Source: Candidatus Nitrosopelagicus sp. (GTDB lineage Archaea; Thermoproteota; Nitrososphaeria; Nitrososphaerales; Nitrosopumilaceae). From it: a stretch of 59,836 nucleotides of DNA. The notes below the pieces were generated by a model. The model was not told the DNA's origin. It did not search any database and saw nothing but the letters and a program-made list of their open reading frames with translations. Made by a program: the position numbers and the translations under genes. Below are positions 8,869 through 18,743 of this stretch, one piece after another (within the stretch, counting starts at the first letter, position 1; every line of letters begins with the position of its first letter). The stretch is taken from contig JAOMCX010000007.1 in the NCBI GenBank assembly GCA_028345195.1, forward strand, positions 1-59,836, given 5' to 3'.

Positions 8869-9789
8869 TTAAAATATCATTTTTGTAATTGTAGGAATAT
8901 CACGTGTTCGAAAGGCAGACGGATCATAACCTTCAAAATTTATCTTGTATGAAATTCTTCGTAATCCAAATAATGCAATCTTCAAAGTAGCATCCCAGAT
9001 TAGTGATTTTTTAGTAATCATGTATGATCTATACATTAGATTAAACAACCAAGAATATTTTGGGTAGAATTCTTGTACATATTGATCTATGTAATCTTTA
9101 GAATTCTCAATTTTATACCGAATATGTTCTAAGATTTCACGACGTGTGATATATTCAGTTTTTTCAATAGAGATTTTACCTTTTTTCATTGCAGATATGA
9201 CATCATCAAGATTATTTTCAGAATTTATCAAATTCGTACATCTTCCGATAGTAGATGCAACATGAGAATCACTTCCAGCAGTTGTTAACAAATTATTATT
9301 TTTTGCAAAAATTTCTGCTTTTTTATTTGAATGTAAATCAACATTCGAACTATTAAAAACTTCAAATAAATCACACTTTAGGGAATCATCACGTAAAGCA
9401 TCAACCAAACTAAAGGGATGAGGAGCGATTGTTACAGCATCTTGTACTTTAGCGGCATCAAGTATTTCATCTATAGTTTGATTTGATTTTATTTCATCTT
9501 GTAAACCATAAACAAGAACATGCGCTTCTTTGTCAGTAGTTACTTCTACAGCAGGATACACTTTTAGATTTGAGAATTTTTCATGGTCATGTTTATAATC
9601 TGTTATTTGTTTGAAGCCATCTAAGGTGTTATGATTTGTTACAAATAATATGTCAAGTTTTGATTTTAATGAATTTTCTAATTGTTCATTTAGTGTCACG
9701 TTTGAATCAAAAGGAGGTTCCAAATCACCTACATGACCATTGGAGTAGACATTATGACAATGAAGTTCAGCACGTAACATTTCCAACAT
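8869..9789 (-). CDS. PHP-domain metal-dependent phosphoesterase
   Basis: A 306-residue protein with the PHP motifs 'ELHCHNVYSNG' (HxH), 'TNHNT', 'APHPFS' and 'TAGSDSH', which bind two or three metal ions. PHP proteins without a polymerase domain are usually phosphoesterases acting on phosphorylated small molecules or nucleic-acid ends; the substrate cannot be read from sequence. The last 80 residues are hydrophobic and aromatic ('YSWLFNLMYRSYMITKK') and may form a lid or membrane-contact region. Confidence 0.8.
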   Translation of the reverse strand: MLEMLRAELHCHNVYSNGHVGDLEPPFDSNVTLNEQLENSLKSKLDILFVTNHNTLDGFKQITDYKHDHEKFSNLKVYPAVEVTTDKEAHVLVYGLQDEIKSNQTIDEILDAAKVQDAVTIAPHPFSLVDALRDDSLKCDLFEVFNSSNVDLHSNKKAEIFAKNNNLLTTAGSDSHVASTIGRCTNLINSENNLDDVISAMKKGKISIEKTEYITRREILEHIRYKIENSKDYIDQYVQEFYPKYSWLFNLMYRSYMITKKSLIWDATLKIALFGLRRISYKINFEGYDPSAFRTRDIPTITKMIF

Positions 9790-9816
9790 TTTCTATAAGA
9801 TTTTACTTTTTATTAA

Positions 9817-10554
9817 TTATCTGAATAGATCTTCTTCTTTAGAACGAAGTATGTTATTGATATTTCCAGTATTTTCTTTAAATTCAAAATTTTTGATGAT
9901 TGCAGCAGGACATTTTTTAGTTTTACCCATTACAAGTTCTGCTGCAGAACTAAGTTCATCAACTATGGCAGTTGCAGTAACTCGTAAAATTTTACCAAAA
10001 GTGTCAGGTGTACCTTCATAGTGTAAAATAGTATCAATACCGGCTACACCTATAGCATGATCAGTTTGCCCCATCCTAAAAGGACGACCAAATGTATCCG
10101 AAATTATTACTGCTATCTTTTTTCCAGTTTGCTGTAAAATTTTTAATCGTATTTCTTGTGCAGATTTATCAGAATCTTTTGGAAGTAATGTGGCATAACC
10201 ATTTTCTACATTACTTTCATCGATTCCTGCATTTGCACAAATAAACCCATGATTAGTTTGAACAATAATTACACCATGTTCCATTCTAACAATTCGTTCT
10301 GATTCTGATAAAATTGCTTGAACCAATTTTGGATCCTTATCATATGCAGATGCGATACCAATAGATAATTCAGATGGAATGATAGAGTCTAGATTTACAA
10401 CTCTACCTTCATGTTTTGATATGATTTTTTGTGATATTACTAATACATCACCATTTTCAAGAGATGTTTTAGAAGAGGATAGTAAAAGATCAACCAAATC
10501 ATCAGTAGGTTGAATATCATTTTTTAAATGAATTGGTGTTATTTGCAAGCTCAA
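9817..10554 (-). CDS. cofE: Coenzyme F420-0:L-glutamate ligase
   Basis: A 245-residue CofE homologue that adds glutamates to F420-0 using GTP. Family marks are 'VLVISQKIISKHEGRVV' near the N-terminus, 'GFICANAGIDESNV' at the centre, and 'ISDTFGRPFRMGQTDHAIG'. F420 occurs in thaumarchaea. There is no FbiB-type nitroreductase domain. It lies between the PHP gene and the HAD phosphatase gene, all on the same strand. Confidence 0.92.
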   Translation of the reverse strand: MSLQITPIHLKNDIQPTDDLVDLLLSSSKTSLENGDVLVISQKIISKHEGRVVNLDSIIPSELSIGIASAYDKDPKLVQAILSESERIVRMEHGVIIVQTNHGFICANAGIDESNVENGYATLLPKDSDKSAQEIRLKILQQTGKKIAVIISDTFGRPFRMGQTDHAIGVAGIDTILHYEGTPDTFGKILRVTATAIVDELSSAAELVMGKTKKCPAAIIKNFEFKENTGNINNILRSKEEDLFR

Positions 10555-10595
10555 TGGTTAATAGAAAAATTTGCTATAATTGAGTTTTTTCAATC

Positions 10596-11246
10596 CTATG
10601 AAGATACAGGCATAGGGAGTTCCATAGAATAATGCTCATTAATTATAGGAATTATTTTTGTAAGATCTTTTTCTTCTAAAGTAGTAGTTGCAAGATCTTT
10701 GACCAAATCTTGTGCACGATATGCGATACCAAGATTACATATATCAAATAATTTTATGTCATTAGCACCATCAACAATAACAACAATTTCATCTTTAGTA
10801 ATATTCCATTCTTCAATTTTTACTCTAGCAGATTTTGCTTTATCAGAATCGACATTAATTTTTACACCATCCAATTTTCCATCTTTGAATATCAATTCAT
10901 TTGTATATACATGATCAAGATTTAGTTCATCTTTCAATCTATCAGTCATAATTGTGAACCCTCCAGATACAGCCATTACTTTCCATCCTGCATCTTTTAG
11001 AGTTTTACAGGCTTCTCGTGCACCAGTCATTATTGGTAAAGAGTCAGCAACTTGTTTACATGTTTCAAAATCAATGCCTTTCAAAAGTTCTACTCTCTTA
11101 GTTAATCCTTCTTCCCAATTTATTGAACCTTGAATACCTTTTTTTGTGATATCCCAAATCTCCTCTTCCTTGTTTATTTTTTCAGCAAGAATTGGCAGAT
11201 ATTCTGCATCATACAATACCCCTTCAACATCAAAAATTGCTAACAA
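10596..11246 (-). CDS. HAD-family phosphatase, phosphoserine phosphatase-like
   Basis: A 216-residue HAD-IB protein similar to SerB, which releases serine from phosphoserine. The second motif 'AVSGGFTIMTDRL' and the metal-binding 'VIVDGANDIKLF' are present. The first motif reads FDVEGVLYD: the nucleophile Asp6 is present, but the acid/base Asp two residues later is Glu8. This change is unusual for a SerB and makes the substrate uncertain. The cap region of about 70 residues is of SerB type. Confidence 0.75.
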   Translation of the reverse strand: MLAIFDVEGVLYDAEYLPILAEKINKEEEIWDITKKGIQGSINWEEGLTKRVELLKGIDFETCKQVADSLPIMTGAREACKTLKDAGWKVMAVSGGFTIMTDRLKDELNLDHVYTNELIFKDGKLDGVKINVDSDKAKSARVKIEEWNITKDEIVVIVDGANDIKLFDICNLGIAYRAQDLVKDLATTTLEEKDLTKIIPIINEHYSMELPMPVSS

Positions 11247-11349
11247 TTATTTTCTATTTTCACAAAAAAAGTTCATCATATAAAAGTTGAAATAAAACAA
11301 TCCGATCTACAATAGCTAGTAATAAATCAGCCTTCATGGAAATTTGACC

Positions 11350-11643
11350 ATGGTTGACGAATTAGAACACAAATACGAAGTAAAAGTTCAAGCAAGAGAA
11401 GGACGACAAAAACTTCCAAACGATGTAAAAGAAATTCTAAAAGAAGGCGGAATGATGGACGAGAAAGGAAAATTGAAGTTGAAAGGAGTTAGCCCTAAAA
11501 TGCTGAAAAAAATGAAACAAGAATTTGTTGAATGCCCAGTCTTAAAAGATGAGGTTCATTTCATTCAATGTTTTGTTTGTACAAATTTTCAAAGCAGAGT
11601 TATGGGAAGCGTCTTGTGTAAAGGCGATGCACTCAAAGATTAG
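11350..11643 (+). CDS. Hypothetical 97-aa protein with a cysteine cluster
   Basis: A small basic protein (MVDELEHKYEVKVQAREG...). Its C-terminal half holds five cysteines, one at 'FVECPVL', then CFVC, and one in 'SVLCKG', which could bind one zinc ion. A TTG two codons upstream is a possible alternative start. I do not recognise a family; the Lys-rich middle would fit a nucleic-acid-associated protein, but that is a guess. Its end overlaps the convergent gene by 11 bases. Confidence 0.6.
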   Translation: MVDELEHKYEVKVQAREGRQKLPNDVKEILKEGGMMDEKGKLKLKGVSPKMLKKMKQEFVECPVLKDEVHFIQCFVCTNFQSRVMGSVLCKGDALKD

Positions 11644-12013
11644 CAGTAATTCGCTTAATTTGAGAAACAATTTTCATTTTTCGTTGTATTGTTAATTCCG
11701 GTTCCATCGTAAAGAAGATAGTTTTTCTTGTAGTATAGATAACAAACTGGGTAACTTTTTCACGCTCAACATGGACATATCTTACTTTTCCAAGAGGACG
11801 ATCAAATTCCCTTCTCATTTTTCGTCTTTGAGATACCTGTTTACAAAAATTTTCTTCTTGTCTTTGTGTTTCAAGTGAATTTTTACCGGTTTTCATTATT
11901 CCTTCAACAATGTTACCTTTGAGATCAATTATGGATGCAAATCTCATTTGAGAATCTAAGGAAATTATTTTTTCAATTATAGCAAGAAGATCTTGTTTAG
12001 CCATATGTCTCAT
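11633..12013 (-). CDS. Roadblock-like small protein (DUF6659-like)
   Basis: A 126-residue protein. The pattern of an N-terminal helix, 'MRFASIIDLKGNIVEGIMK', a helix, and then two strands ('VRYVHVEREKVTQFVIYTT', 'IFFTMEPE') fits a roadblock/LC7-type alpha/beta fold. Such proteins are abundant in thaumarchaea and are often regulators of small GTPases or scaffolds; assignment to DUF6659 is from memory and unverified. An ATG at codon 4 is an alternative start. Confidence 0.5.
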   Translation of the reverse strand: MRHMAKQDLLAIIEKIISLDSQMRFASIIDLKGNIVEGIMKTGKNSLETQRQEENFCKQVSQRRKMRREFDRPLGKVRYVHVEREKVTQFVIYTTRKTIFFTMEPELTIQRKMKIVSQIKRITANL

Positions 12014-12064
12014 AACTCATGATTTTCAATATAATTCTAGGTTTCAAATGTCTAGAAACAAGAC

Positions 12065-12073
12065 TAAATAATT
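12065..12073 (+). promoter_or_regulatory. Box A of proS
   Basis: TAAATAATT lies 22-30 bases upstream of the ATG at 12095, the spacing expected for a leaderless archaeal transcript. It decides the start against the TTG at 12083. Confidence 0.5.
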
Positions 12074-12094
12074 ACAAAATTCTTGTCTTTTCAA

Positions 12095-13537
12095 ATGGGA
12101 AAAGAGATTGGAGTCACTGTAAAGAAATCAGAAGATTTTAGTGAGTGGTATACACAAACGGTCATCAAATCAGAGCTTGTAGATTATGCTCCAGTAAAAG
12201 GTTTGATTGTTCTAAGACCAGACGGATATTCTATTTGGGAATCAATAAAATCCTCACTTGATAAAAAATTTGCAGCGACAGGTCATAGAAATGGATTTTT
12301 ACCAACTTTAATTCCTGAATCACTATTAACAAAAGAAAAAGATCATTTTGCAGGATTTAATCCCGAAGTATTTTGGGTAACTAAATCAGGAGAAGGTGAA
12401 CTTGGAGATAGATTGGCATTAAGGCCAACCTCAGAAACTTTAGCTTACACATTATTTTCAAAATGGATTAGAAGTTGGAGAGATTTACCCTTAAAAATTA
12501 ATTTTTGGAATACAGCATTAAGAGCAGAGATTAAAGCAACAAAACCATTTTTGAGAACATCGGAATTTTTATGGCAAGAAGGACATACAGTTCATACAAA
12601 CAGTGATGAAGCACAAAAAGAAGTTATAGATATTTTAGAATTATATAAAAAAACAGTTGAAGAAGAATTAGCAATTCCAGTAATTACTGGAAAAAAATCT
12701 GAAAAAGAAAAATTTGTAGGAGCAGTGTATACTTTTACCATGGAGTCATTAATGCCAGACGGCAAGGCATTGCAGATGGGTACATCACATTTTCTTGGAC
12801 AAAATTTTTCAAAACCATTTGAGGTGAAATTTGCAGATAAAGAAAATGTAGAGAGTTATGCATGGCAGACATCGTGGGGGGTTTCATGGAGATTAATTGG
12901 TGGAATGATTATGGTCCATGGGGACGATAAGGGATTGGTGTTACCTCCAAGAGTTGCACCAATTCAGGTAGTCGTAATTCCAATTTATTATTCAGATGAG
13001 GACAGAGAAAAAATTGAAAAAGTCTCAAAAGAAATTGAAGAGAAACTAAAAAATGCGGAGATTAGAGTGCAAGTTGATAATAGAGAAGAGCTTAAACCAG
13101 GTTTCAAGTTTAATGAATGGGAAATGAAAGGAATCCCATTACGAATTGAAATTGGACCAAAAGATTTAGAAAAAAATCAGGTTACATTTGCTAGAAGACA
13201 TAATCGCCAAAAAGACGATCAAGCAATTACAGGTCTTGTAGAAAGAGTAGTTTCAGAATTGGATAAAATTCATAATGATATGTTTTCAGATGCAAAAAAA
13301 ATTCTAGAAGATAGAACAATTGAAGTTGAAACATACAATGATTTCAAGACGGAATTAGAAAAAGGACGACTGATTAAAGCACCGATTTGTGATAATCCAA
13401 AATGTGAAGAAGAAATTAAAGAAGAAACTAGTGCCGATGTGAGAGTAATAACAAGTGATTCCGATGATACAAGTTCAAAATGTATTAAATGCTCAGATCA
13501 GAGTACTAGTAGACCTCTATTTGCAAGAGGCTACTAG
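12095..13537 (+). CDS. proS: Prolyl-tRNA synthetase, archaeal/eukaryotic type
   Basis: A class II synthetase of about 480 residues that charges tRNA-Pro. Motif 2 'LRTSEFLWQEGHT' and the 'RPTSETLAYTLF' and 'GTSHFLGQNFSK' segments are clear. There is no bacterial-type editing insertion. The C-terminal zinc domain has four cysteines (Cys in 'PICDNPKCEE' and 'SKCIKC') and the chain ends in GY, as in archaeal-type ProRS. The start is set by the box A spacing. Confidence 0.95.
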   Translation: MGKEIGVTVKKSEDFSEWYTQTVIKSELVDYAPVKGLIVLRPDGYSIWESIKSSLDKKFAATGHRNGFLPTLIPESLLTKEKDHFAGFNPEVFWVTKSGEGELGDRLALRPTSETLAYTLFSKWIRSWRDLPLKINFWNTALRAEIKATKPFLRTSEFLWQEGHTVHTNSDEAQKEVIDILELYKKTVEEELAIPVITGKKSEKEKFVGAVYTFTMESLMPDGKALQMGTSHFLGQNFSKPFEVKFADKENVESYAWQTSWGVSWRLIGGMIMVHGDDKGLVLPPRVAPIQVVVIPIYYSDEDREKIEKVSKEIEEKLKNAEIRVQVDNREELKPGFKFNEWEMKGIPLRIEIGPKDLEKNQVTFARRHNRQKDDQAITGLVERVVSELDKIHNDMFSDAKKILEDRTIEVETYNDFKTELEKGRLIKAPICDNPKCEEEIKEETSADVRVITSDSDDTSSKCIKCSDQSTSRPLFARGY

Positions 13538-13608
13538 AAATTCATTTCAACGCAAATTCAATTTTCATACAGATCAGATATCTATAACTGAAAATCTAGT
13601 TAAATAGA

Positions 13609-13821
13609 ATGCAAGAAAAAAAGAAAAGGGAATTACCAGTTCTCGATTCCACAGAAATACCTGAGTCACTTGATTGTACAACGTGTTTGTTACCTATGCA
13701 ATATCAAAAAAAGGAAGAAGAAAAATTTGTGTGGCAGTGTTTTAGATGTGGAAAAAAATATTTTGTGTACACAGAAGATGGAAAAACCACTATTGAAGAA
13801 ACATGGGGACCACCAAGATAA
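13609..13821 (+). CDS. Small zinc-ribbon protein
   Basis: A 70-residue protein with two CxxC knuckles (CTTC and CFRC) about 25 residues apart, a classic zinc ribbon. The N-terminus is Lys-rich, and the tail 'TIEETWGPPR' follows the ribbon. Not recognised beyond the fold. It is 71 bases after proS and 30 bases before the next gene, so it may be part of a loose operon. Confidence 0.65.
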   Translation: MQEKKKRELPVLDSTEIPESLDCTTCLLPMQYQKKEEEKFVWQCFRCGKKYFVYTEDGKTTIEETWGPPR

Positions 13822-13851
13822 CTTCATGTATAGTAAAATTAATGATAAACC

Positions 13852-14238
13852 ATGAGAGAATCAGAAACTTTTGGTTCAGAGAAGGGGTCAGGAGAAGAAC
13901 TTGTACAGTGGCTTAACGATGAAGCAATAAAACGAAAAATGAAGTTTGAAGCAAGATTGTATGATTATGTTATTAAAACAGAGAATTTTGGTACGTTTGA
14001 AATGTTTTCATGGATGGGAGACGTAAAGACAGCAAGAAGTTTAATCGTTAAAGCAAGTAAAAAATTTAGAGTTAAAGTCATAGAAGGAGGATACAAGGCT
14101 AAAGAAAAAGTTTACAGTACAAAAAAAGCAGATTTTGCAATGGTTAGAAAAGGAGATAGAATTATTGGTCATTTGAAATTTACCGCACCAAGAATTGGAA
14201 AAGGTGATTGGGAATTAGTAGAGGAAGAAAGAAGATAA
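13852..14238 (+). CDS. Hypothetical 128-aa protein coupled to a dehydrogenase gene
   Basis: A soluble, Lys/Glu-rich alpha/beta protein, with segments such as 'FEMFSWMGDVKTARSLIVKA' and 'RKGDRIIGHLKFTAPRIG'. No recognised motif. Its TAA stop shares its last base with the ATG of the next gene (TAATG), which suggests translational coupling. Confidence 0.6.
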   Translation: MRESETFGSEKGSGEELVQWLNDEAIKRKMKFEARLYDYVIKTENFGTFEMFSWMGDVKTARSLIVKASKKFRVKVIEGGYKAKEKVYSTKKADFAMVRKGDRIIGHLKFTAPRIGKGDWELVEEERR

Positions 14239-15110
14239 TGAAGATTGGCATTATTGGAACAGGAATGTTAGGTGAAGCAGTAGGATTACATTTACTTGAC
14301 GTAGGGTATGAAGTAATAGTTTTTAACAGAACTAAAGAAAAAACTGAGAATCTTAAAAAAAATGGAGCGATAGTTGTTGAATCACCCAAACATGTTGCAG
14401 AGAATTCAGATTTAGTGATAACGGTAGTAAAAGATGCGGATGCAGTAAATGATGTAATTTTTGGTAGTTCAGGTGTAATTATAGGAAAACACGATGGAAT
14501 GTGTATTGCAGATATGAGTACAGTTAATCCAAATTCAAGCAAAGAAATTTCAGAAAAAGTTACTACTGCAGGCATAAATTATTTAGAAATACCTGTTATG
14601 GGCGGCCCAAATGTTGCAATTGATGGGAAATTGGTACTAATGGCATCAGGTAGAAAAGATATTTTTGAAAAATTTAAAAAAGTTTTTGATGCAATAGCAG
14701 AACAATCATTTTACTTAGGAAATACTGGTACTGCACACTCAATTAAACTGGCAATGAATTTACAAATTTCGATGCTCGCATTATCACTTTCAGAAGGAAT
14801 TACATTGACAAAAAAAGCAGGATTTGATCCAGAAATGTTTTTGAAAATTTTGAATTCAACTTATTTTAAAACAGGTATGAGTGAAAACAAGGCCTACAAA
14901 ATGATCAAAGGAAGTTATGAACCTACATTTACACTTGCGAATTTGAAAAAAGATCTTGATACAATTTATGATGCAGCAGATTCATGTAATGCAGAACTAC
15001 CTATGGCGAAACTTGCAAGAAAAATTTATGCTGATGCAAAAGATGCAGGATTTGGAGATGTAGACTACACAGGAATCATAGCACACATTGCAAAATTATC
15101 AGAAAAATAA
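14238..15110 (+). CDS. NAD(P)-dependent 3-hydroxyisobutyrate dehydrogenase-type oxidoreductase
   Basis: A 290-residue beta-hydroxyacid dehydrogenase. It has an N-terminal Rossmann loop 'GIIGTGMLGEAVG', the substrate loop 'DMSTVNP', 'PVMGGP' and the catalytic Lys in 'GTAHSIKLAMN'. The family includes hydroxyisobutyrate, tartronate semialdehyde and succinate semialdehyde reductases; substrate cannot be settled here. The start is the ATG sharing a base with the upstream stop; the in-frame ATG ten codons earlier lies inside the previous gene. It abuts the convergent smc gene with no gap. Confidence 0.8.
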   Translation: MKIGIIGTGMLGEAVGLHLLDVGYEVIVFNRTKEKTENLKKNGAIVVESPKHVAENSDLVITVVKDADAVNDVIFGSSGVIIGKHDGMCIADMSTVNPNSSKEISEKVTTAGINYLEIPVMGGPNVAIDGKLVLMASGRKDIFEKFKKVFDAIAEQSFYLGNTGTAHSIKLAMNLQISMLALSLSEGITLTKKAGFDPEMFLKILNSTYFKTGMSENKAYKMIKGSYEPTFTLANLKKDLDTIYDAADSCNAELPMAKLARKIYADAKDAGFGDVDYTGIIAHIAKLSEK

Positions 15111-18100
15111 CTATTGTTGATTTTCTAGAGAAGATAACAATCGCTTATCCTTGTATTTTACAACATGAGATACACCATGTTTTGGGAATACACCATAAAT
15201 TAGACGTGCCTTTTCTACAACAGAGTCTTTAAGAGAAACCATAATGAATTGACTGCCTTCAGACCTTTCTTTAATTATATTAGATAATTTTTCCGTATTT
15301 GGGGCATCAAGATGTGCATCAACTTCATCAAATAGATAGAATGGTGATGGATTTAATTTTTGAAGTGCCAATACGAAAACAGTTGCAGCAAGAGTTTTTT
15401 CACCACCACTAATTGATGTTGATTCTCTTTTTGGTTTTCCAGGGAATTGAATTAAATAATTTAATCCGGAATTAAATATGTCATCTTCATTTTCAAGTTC
15501 TAACCAAGCACTGCCACCAGTCATTTTTGAGAATGCATCTCTTACCTGTGTATCAACGGTATCAAATGCATCAAGGAATGTCTGTCTCTTGTCTTTTTCT
15601 ACAGATTCAATAAATGCAACAATTGTATTACGTTCTTTTTCAAGCATATTCTTTTTAGAGGACGAAGATTTGTATCCATTTGAAATTTCTACATATTGTA
15701 ATGGTGCACCAGCATTAAGAGAGTTTTTTATACGATTTTGTTCAGACTCAAGTGATGAAATAGTAGATTCAACATCAAATACTTCAATAGTTTTGTCAAA
15801 TCCAAAAGTGGCAAGAAGAGAGGTTATTTTAGATTCTTTTTGACGCAGATCAGTAAGATCACGATTTAATGCATCAGTATTTCTTTCACGGGAAGTGATT
15901 TCTTTTGTTGAATCACGTTCCTTGGAGTTTAAATTTTCAAGACTATTATCAAATTCGGACATTTTTTCTACTGAAGTGCCAGAAGTTGAAATGAGTTTTT
16001 GCTCTTCATCACGTAATGTGACAAGTGCAGATTCAGCAGTTTCATTATCTTTTGATGCACGACGTATTTCAACTTCTAAATGATATTTTTCTTGACTCAT
16101 TGTTGAACAGGTATGCTGAAGATTTTTCTTTTCGGCAGTAATTTTTGTATCATGAGCCATCAATTCAGCGAGATGAGATTGTTTTTGTTTAAGTTCACTG
16201 TGTATGGGCGCTAATTTTTTATCTTGTTCGACTATTTCTTCATTAACAAGGGTAAGTTCATTTGCAATTCTATCCATTTGAGGTTCTGCATAATTATCTC
16301 TAACAAGTTTAATTTGAGATTTCAAGGATTCCAGATGTGATTTACGATTAATTAATTCTCGTGAAAATCGTTCTTGTGTTCGTTTTAATTGATTGATTCT
16401 TGAGTCAAAAGATTTTTTATTATTTGATATTTGAGATATTCGAGTTTTTAGTTCAGAGAGACTATTGATAGTAGTAGTCATTCCAACTTCGGATAAAGAC
16501 AGTCTTTTTTCATAATTTTTTACTAGTAAATCCAATTTTTTTGCACGATTTTTCTTTTTTGTGACTGTTTGTCGAAGTGAGGCAATCATTTGTTGAAGTC
16601 CTTCAACCGAATCACTCATGTTAATAATTTTGGTTAATTTTGAAATTTTTGAGTTATTATCAATTGTAACCGATGTTGTTTTCGCTTCAAAATATTCACC
16701 GGATATGGTAATTGTTTTGAATCCTGATTTTGATAATTGAATCGCAGTATTTCGTGATTCAACCAACACAACATTTCCAAAAAGGAAATTTTTGAGTCCC
16801 AAAAACTTTTTTTCACATTTAACATAATCAGATAATATACCTAAAACACCATTTTGTTGTGGATATTCAATTTTTACTTCAGGAATTGATTCTAATGGAA
16901 TGATTTTGAGTTTTGGTAATTTTTTATCTGTGACAAATTCGGCAAGAGAAATAAGAGATTCAAAATCTTTTACAACTACTGCTTTTATCCAATTAGAACA
17001 AACTGCAAGCGATGCACGTTCATATTTTTTATCCCATGAAAGAATTTCATAAACTAGACCTTCTATTCCAAAATCTTGTGTACTATGTTTGAGTTTTGAT
17101 ATTGAATAGTCTTCATGCATTATTCCTTTAGCAAATTTAATTTTTGTTTCATATTTGTTTGCACCTTTAGATGATGCATCTATTAATTCAGATAGTTCAT
17201 GAATATCACTTTCAGATCTTGTTTTATCATCAGTGAATTTTTTTATTCTTAAATTAATTTCAGAAATAGAAGCATTATGATTTTCAATTATACGTTCAAG
17301 TTTTATTTTTTGTTTATCTAATGTTTCAAGACTTTGCAAAAGTGAATTAAATTTTTCCTGATTAGATGAGAGTTTTTCAGATGCATTTGTAAATCCAGAT
17401 TCATACTCACCAACTGCCAACTTTGTATTTGTTATTTTATCAGTTAGCCGTTGGATTTTTCCATCAACGTCACGTTTTTGATTTATGACTTGAGATTGTT
17501 TTCGTAATGCTTCAGTTTTTTGAACTCGGAGAACATTTGTTTTCTCATCAAATGATTTTTCAGTTTCACGGAGATTGTTTATTTGATTTTTAAAATATGA
17601 TACTTGGGATTCAGAGAATGATTTTTGGATTTGTAAGTTATTAAGATTTATTTTATGATTTGGAAGATTGGTATCAATTTCAGTTAGACGATTGGTACTT
17701 GTTTTGATTAAACTATCAGCTTCATCGAATTTTCGTCTTTCATAACTTAATTTTGTCTCTATTTCAGATTTTGATTTGTTATAGGCATTAACTTCATCCA
17801 TGAATTTTGTTTTTTGTGCCCTAATCTCTGCTGCATCTTTTCTGAGACTAGCTCTTTCTTCTTCAAGATGTTTTATCTCCGAATTTAAAGAATTCAGAGT
17901 CTTATCTTTAGATATTTTTTCAGATTGAATTGTTTTTAGATTTGTTGCGGCAGATATTGCACGATATCGATTTAATTCACGTTCAAGAAGGTCATATCGA
18001 AGTTTTTTATTTCGTTCTTCTTCTAACTCATCAATTCTTTTCTTTACTTCACCCATCTTAGCCATTGCAATTTCCAATTTATGATCTGCATCTGTCAATT

Positions 18101-18647
18101 GTTTTTCTGCTTCCTTTTTCTTTTCATCAAAAGCAGAAAGACCAATTAAATCCTCTATGACAATTCTTTTTTCTTCAGAAGTCATTTCGGAGATTCTAGT
18201 GACAGTTCCTTGTTGGACGTTATTGATTTGATTAAGACCCGCATTTGCAATTTCCATAAGATCTAAAATTTTTGAGCGTATGACCTTCTTTTTATTTAGA
18301 TAGTAAATGTTGTCACCTTTTTCATTCATTTCTCTTGTGATTGTGACAATATCAGAATCAACAGGAATTTTTCTATCAAGATTATCAAAATGTACACTAG
18401 TTCTAGCCATTTTAGGTCCACGTCTTGTTGAACCTTCAACATCATGCATAAGACCACGTAAATTTGGCGCACGCATTATTTTTGCTCTATTTTCACCAAG
18501 TGCAAAAGTAATTGCATCTAAGATATTACTTTTACCAGAACCATTAGGTCCAGAAATTGATACCAAACCAGGTTCAAAATCTACGATCGTGTTTTTGAAT
18601 CCGAATGATTTGAAACCAAAGATCTCAACTTTTTTTACATGAACCAT
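15111..18647 (-). CDS. smc: Chromosome segregation protein SMC
   Basis: A full-length SMC ATPase of 1178 residues, which organises and segregates chromosomes as a homodimer. Walker A GPNGSGKS is at residues 33-40. Long coiled coils flank a hinge at about 510-660 (with 'GIEGLVYEIL' and 'VLVESRNTAIQL'). The ABC signature SGGEK is near residue 1080 and Walker B 'YLFDEVDAHLD' near 1105. No ScpA or ScpB gene is adjacent. The gene stands alone between two convergent or spaced neighbours. Confidence 0.96.
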   Translation of the reverse strand: MVHVKKVEIFGFKSFGFKNTIVDFEPGLVSISGPNGSGKSNILDAITFALGENRAKIMRAPNLRGLMHDVEGSTRRGPKMARTSVHFDNLDRKIPVDSDIVTITREMNEKGDNIYYLNKKKVIRSKILDLMEIANAGLNQINNVQQGTVTRISEMTSEEKRIVIEDLIGLSAFDEKKKEAEKQLTDADHKLEIAMAKMGEVKKRIDELEEERNKKLRYDLLERELNRYRAISAATNLKTIQSEKISKDKTLNSLNSEIKHLEEERASLRKDAAEIRAQKTKFMDEVNAYNKSKSEIETKLSYERRKFDEADSLIKTSTNRLTEIDTNLPNHKINLNNLQIQKSFSESQVSYFKNQINNLRETEKSFDEKTNVLRVQKTEALRKQSQVINQKRDVDGKIQRLTDKITNTKLAVGEYESGFTNASEKLSSNQEKFNSLLQSLETLDKQKIKLERIIENHNASISEINLRIKKFTDDKTRSESDIHELSELIDASSKGANKYETKIKFAKGIMHEDYSISKLKHSTQDFGIEGLVYEILSWDKKYERASLAVCSNWIKAVVVKDFESLISLAEFVTDKKLPKLKIIPLESIPEVKIEYPQQNGVLGILSDYVKCEKKFLGLKNFLFGNVVLVESRNTAIQLSKSGFKTITISGEYFEAKTTSVTIDNNSKISKLTKIINMSDSVEGLQQMIASLRQTVTKKKNRAKKLDLLVKNYEKRLSLSEVGMTTTINSLSELKTRISQISNNKKSFDSRINQLKRTQERFSRELINRKSHLESLKSQIKLVRDNYAEPQMDRIANELTLVNEEIVEQDKKLAPIHSELKQKQSHLAELMAHDTKITAEKKNLQHTCSTMSQEKYHLEVEIRRASKDNETAESALVTLRDEEQKLISTSGTSVEKMSEFDNSLENLNSKERDSTKEITSRERNTDALNRDLTDLRQKESKITSLLATFGFDKTIEVFDVESTISSLESEQNRIKNSLNAGAPLQYVEISNGYKSSSSKKNMLEKERNTIVAFIESVEKDKRQTFLDAFDTVDTQVRDAFSKMTGGSAWLELENEDDIFNSGLNYLIQFPGKPKRESTSISGGEKTLAATVFVLALQKLNPSPFYLFDEVDAHLDAPNTEKLSNIIKERSEGSQFIMVSLKDSVVEKARLIYGVFPKHGVSHVVKYKDKRLLSSLENQQ

Positions 18648-18743
18648 TAAAGATCATGATACATAGAGTTGCATAATTAACATGAACAAGTAATTTTGAC
18701 TTTGGTAACAAACTTTGTAGTGTTATGAATAAGATTAGAGCGG

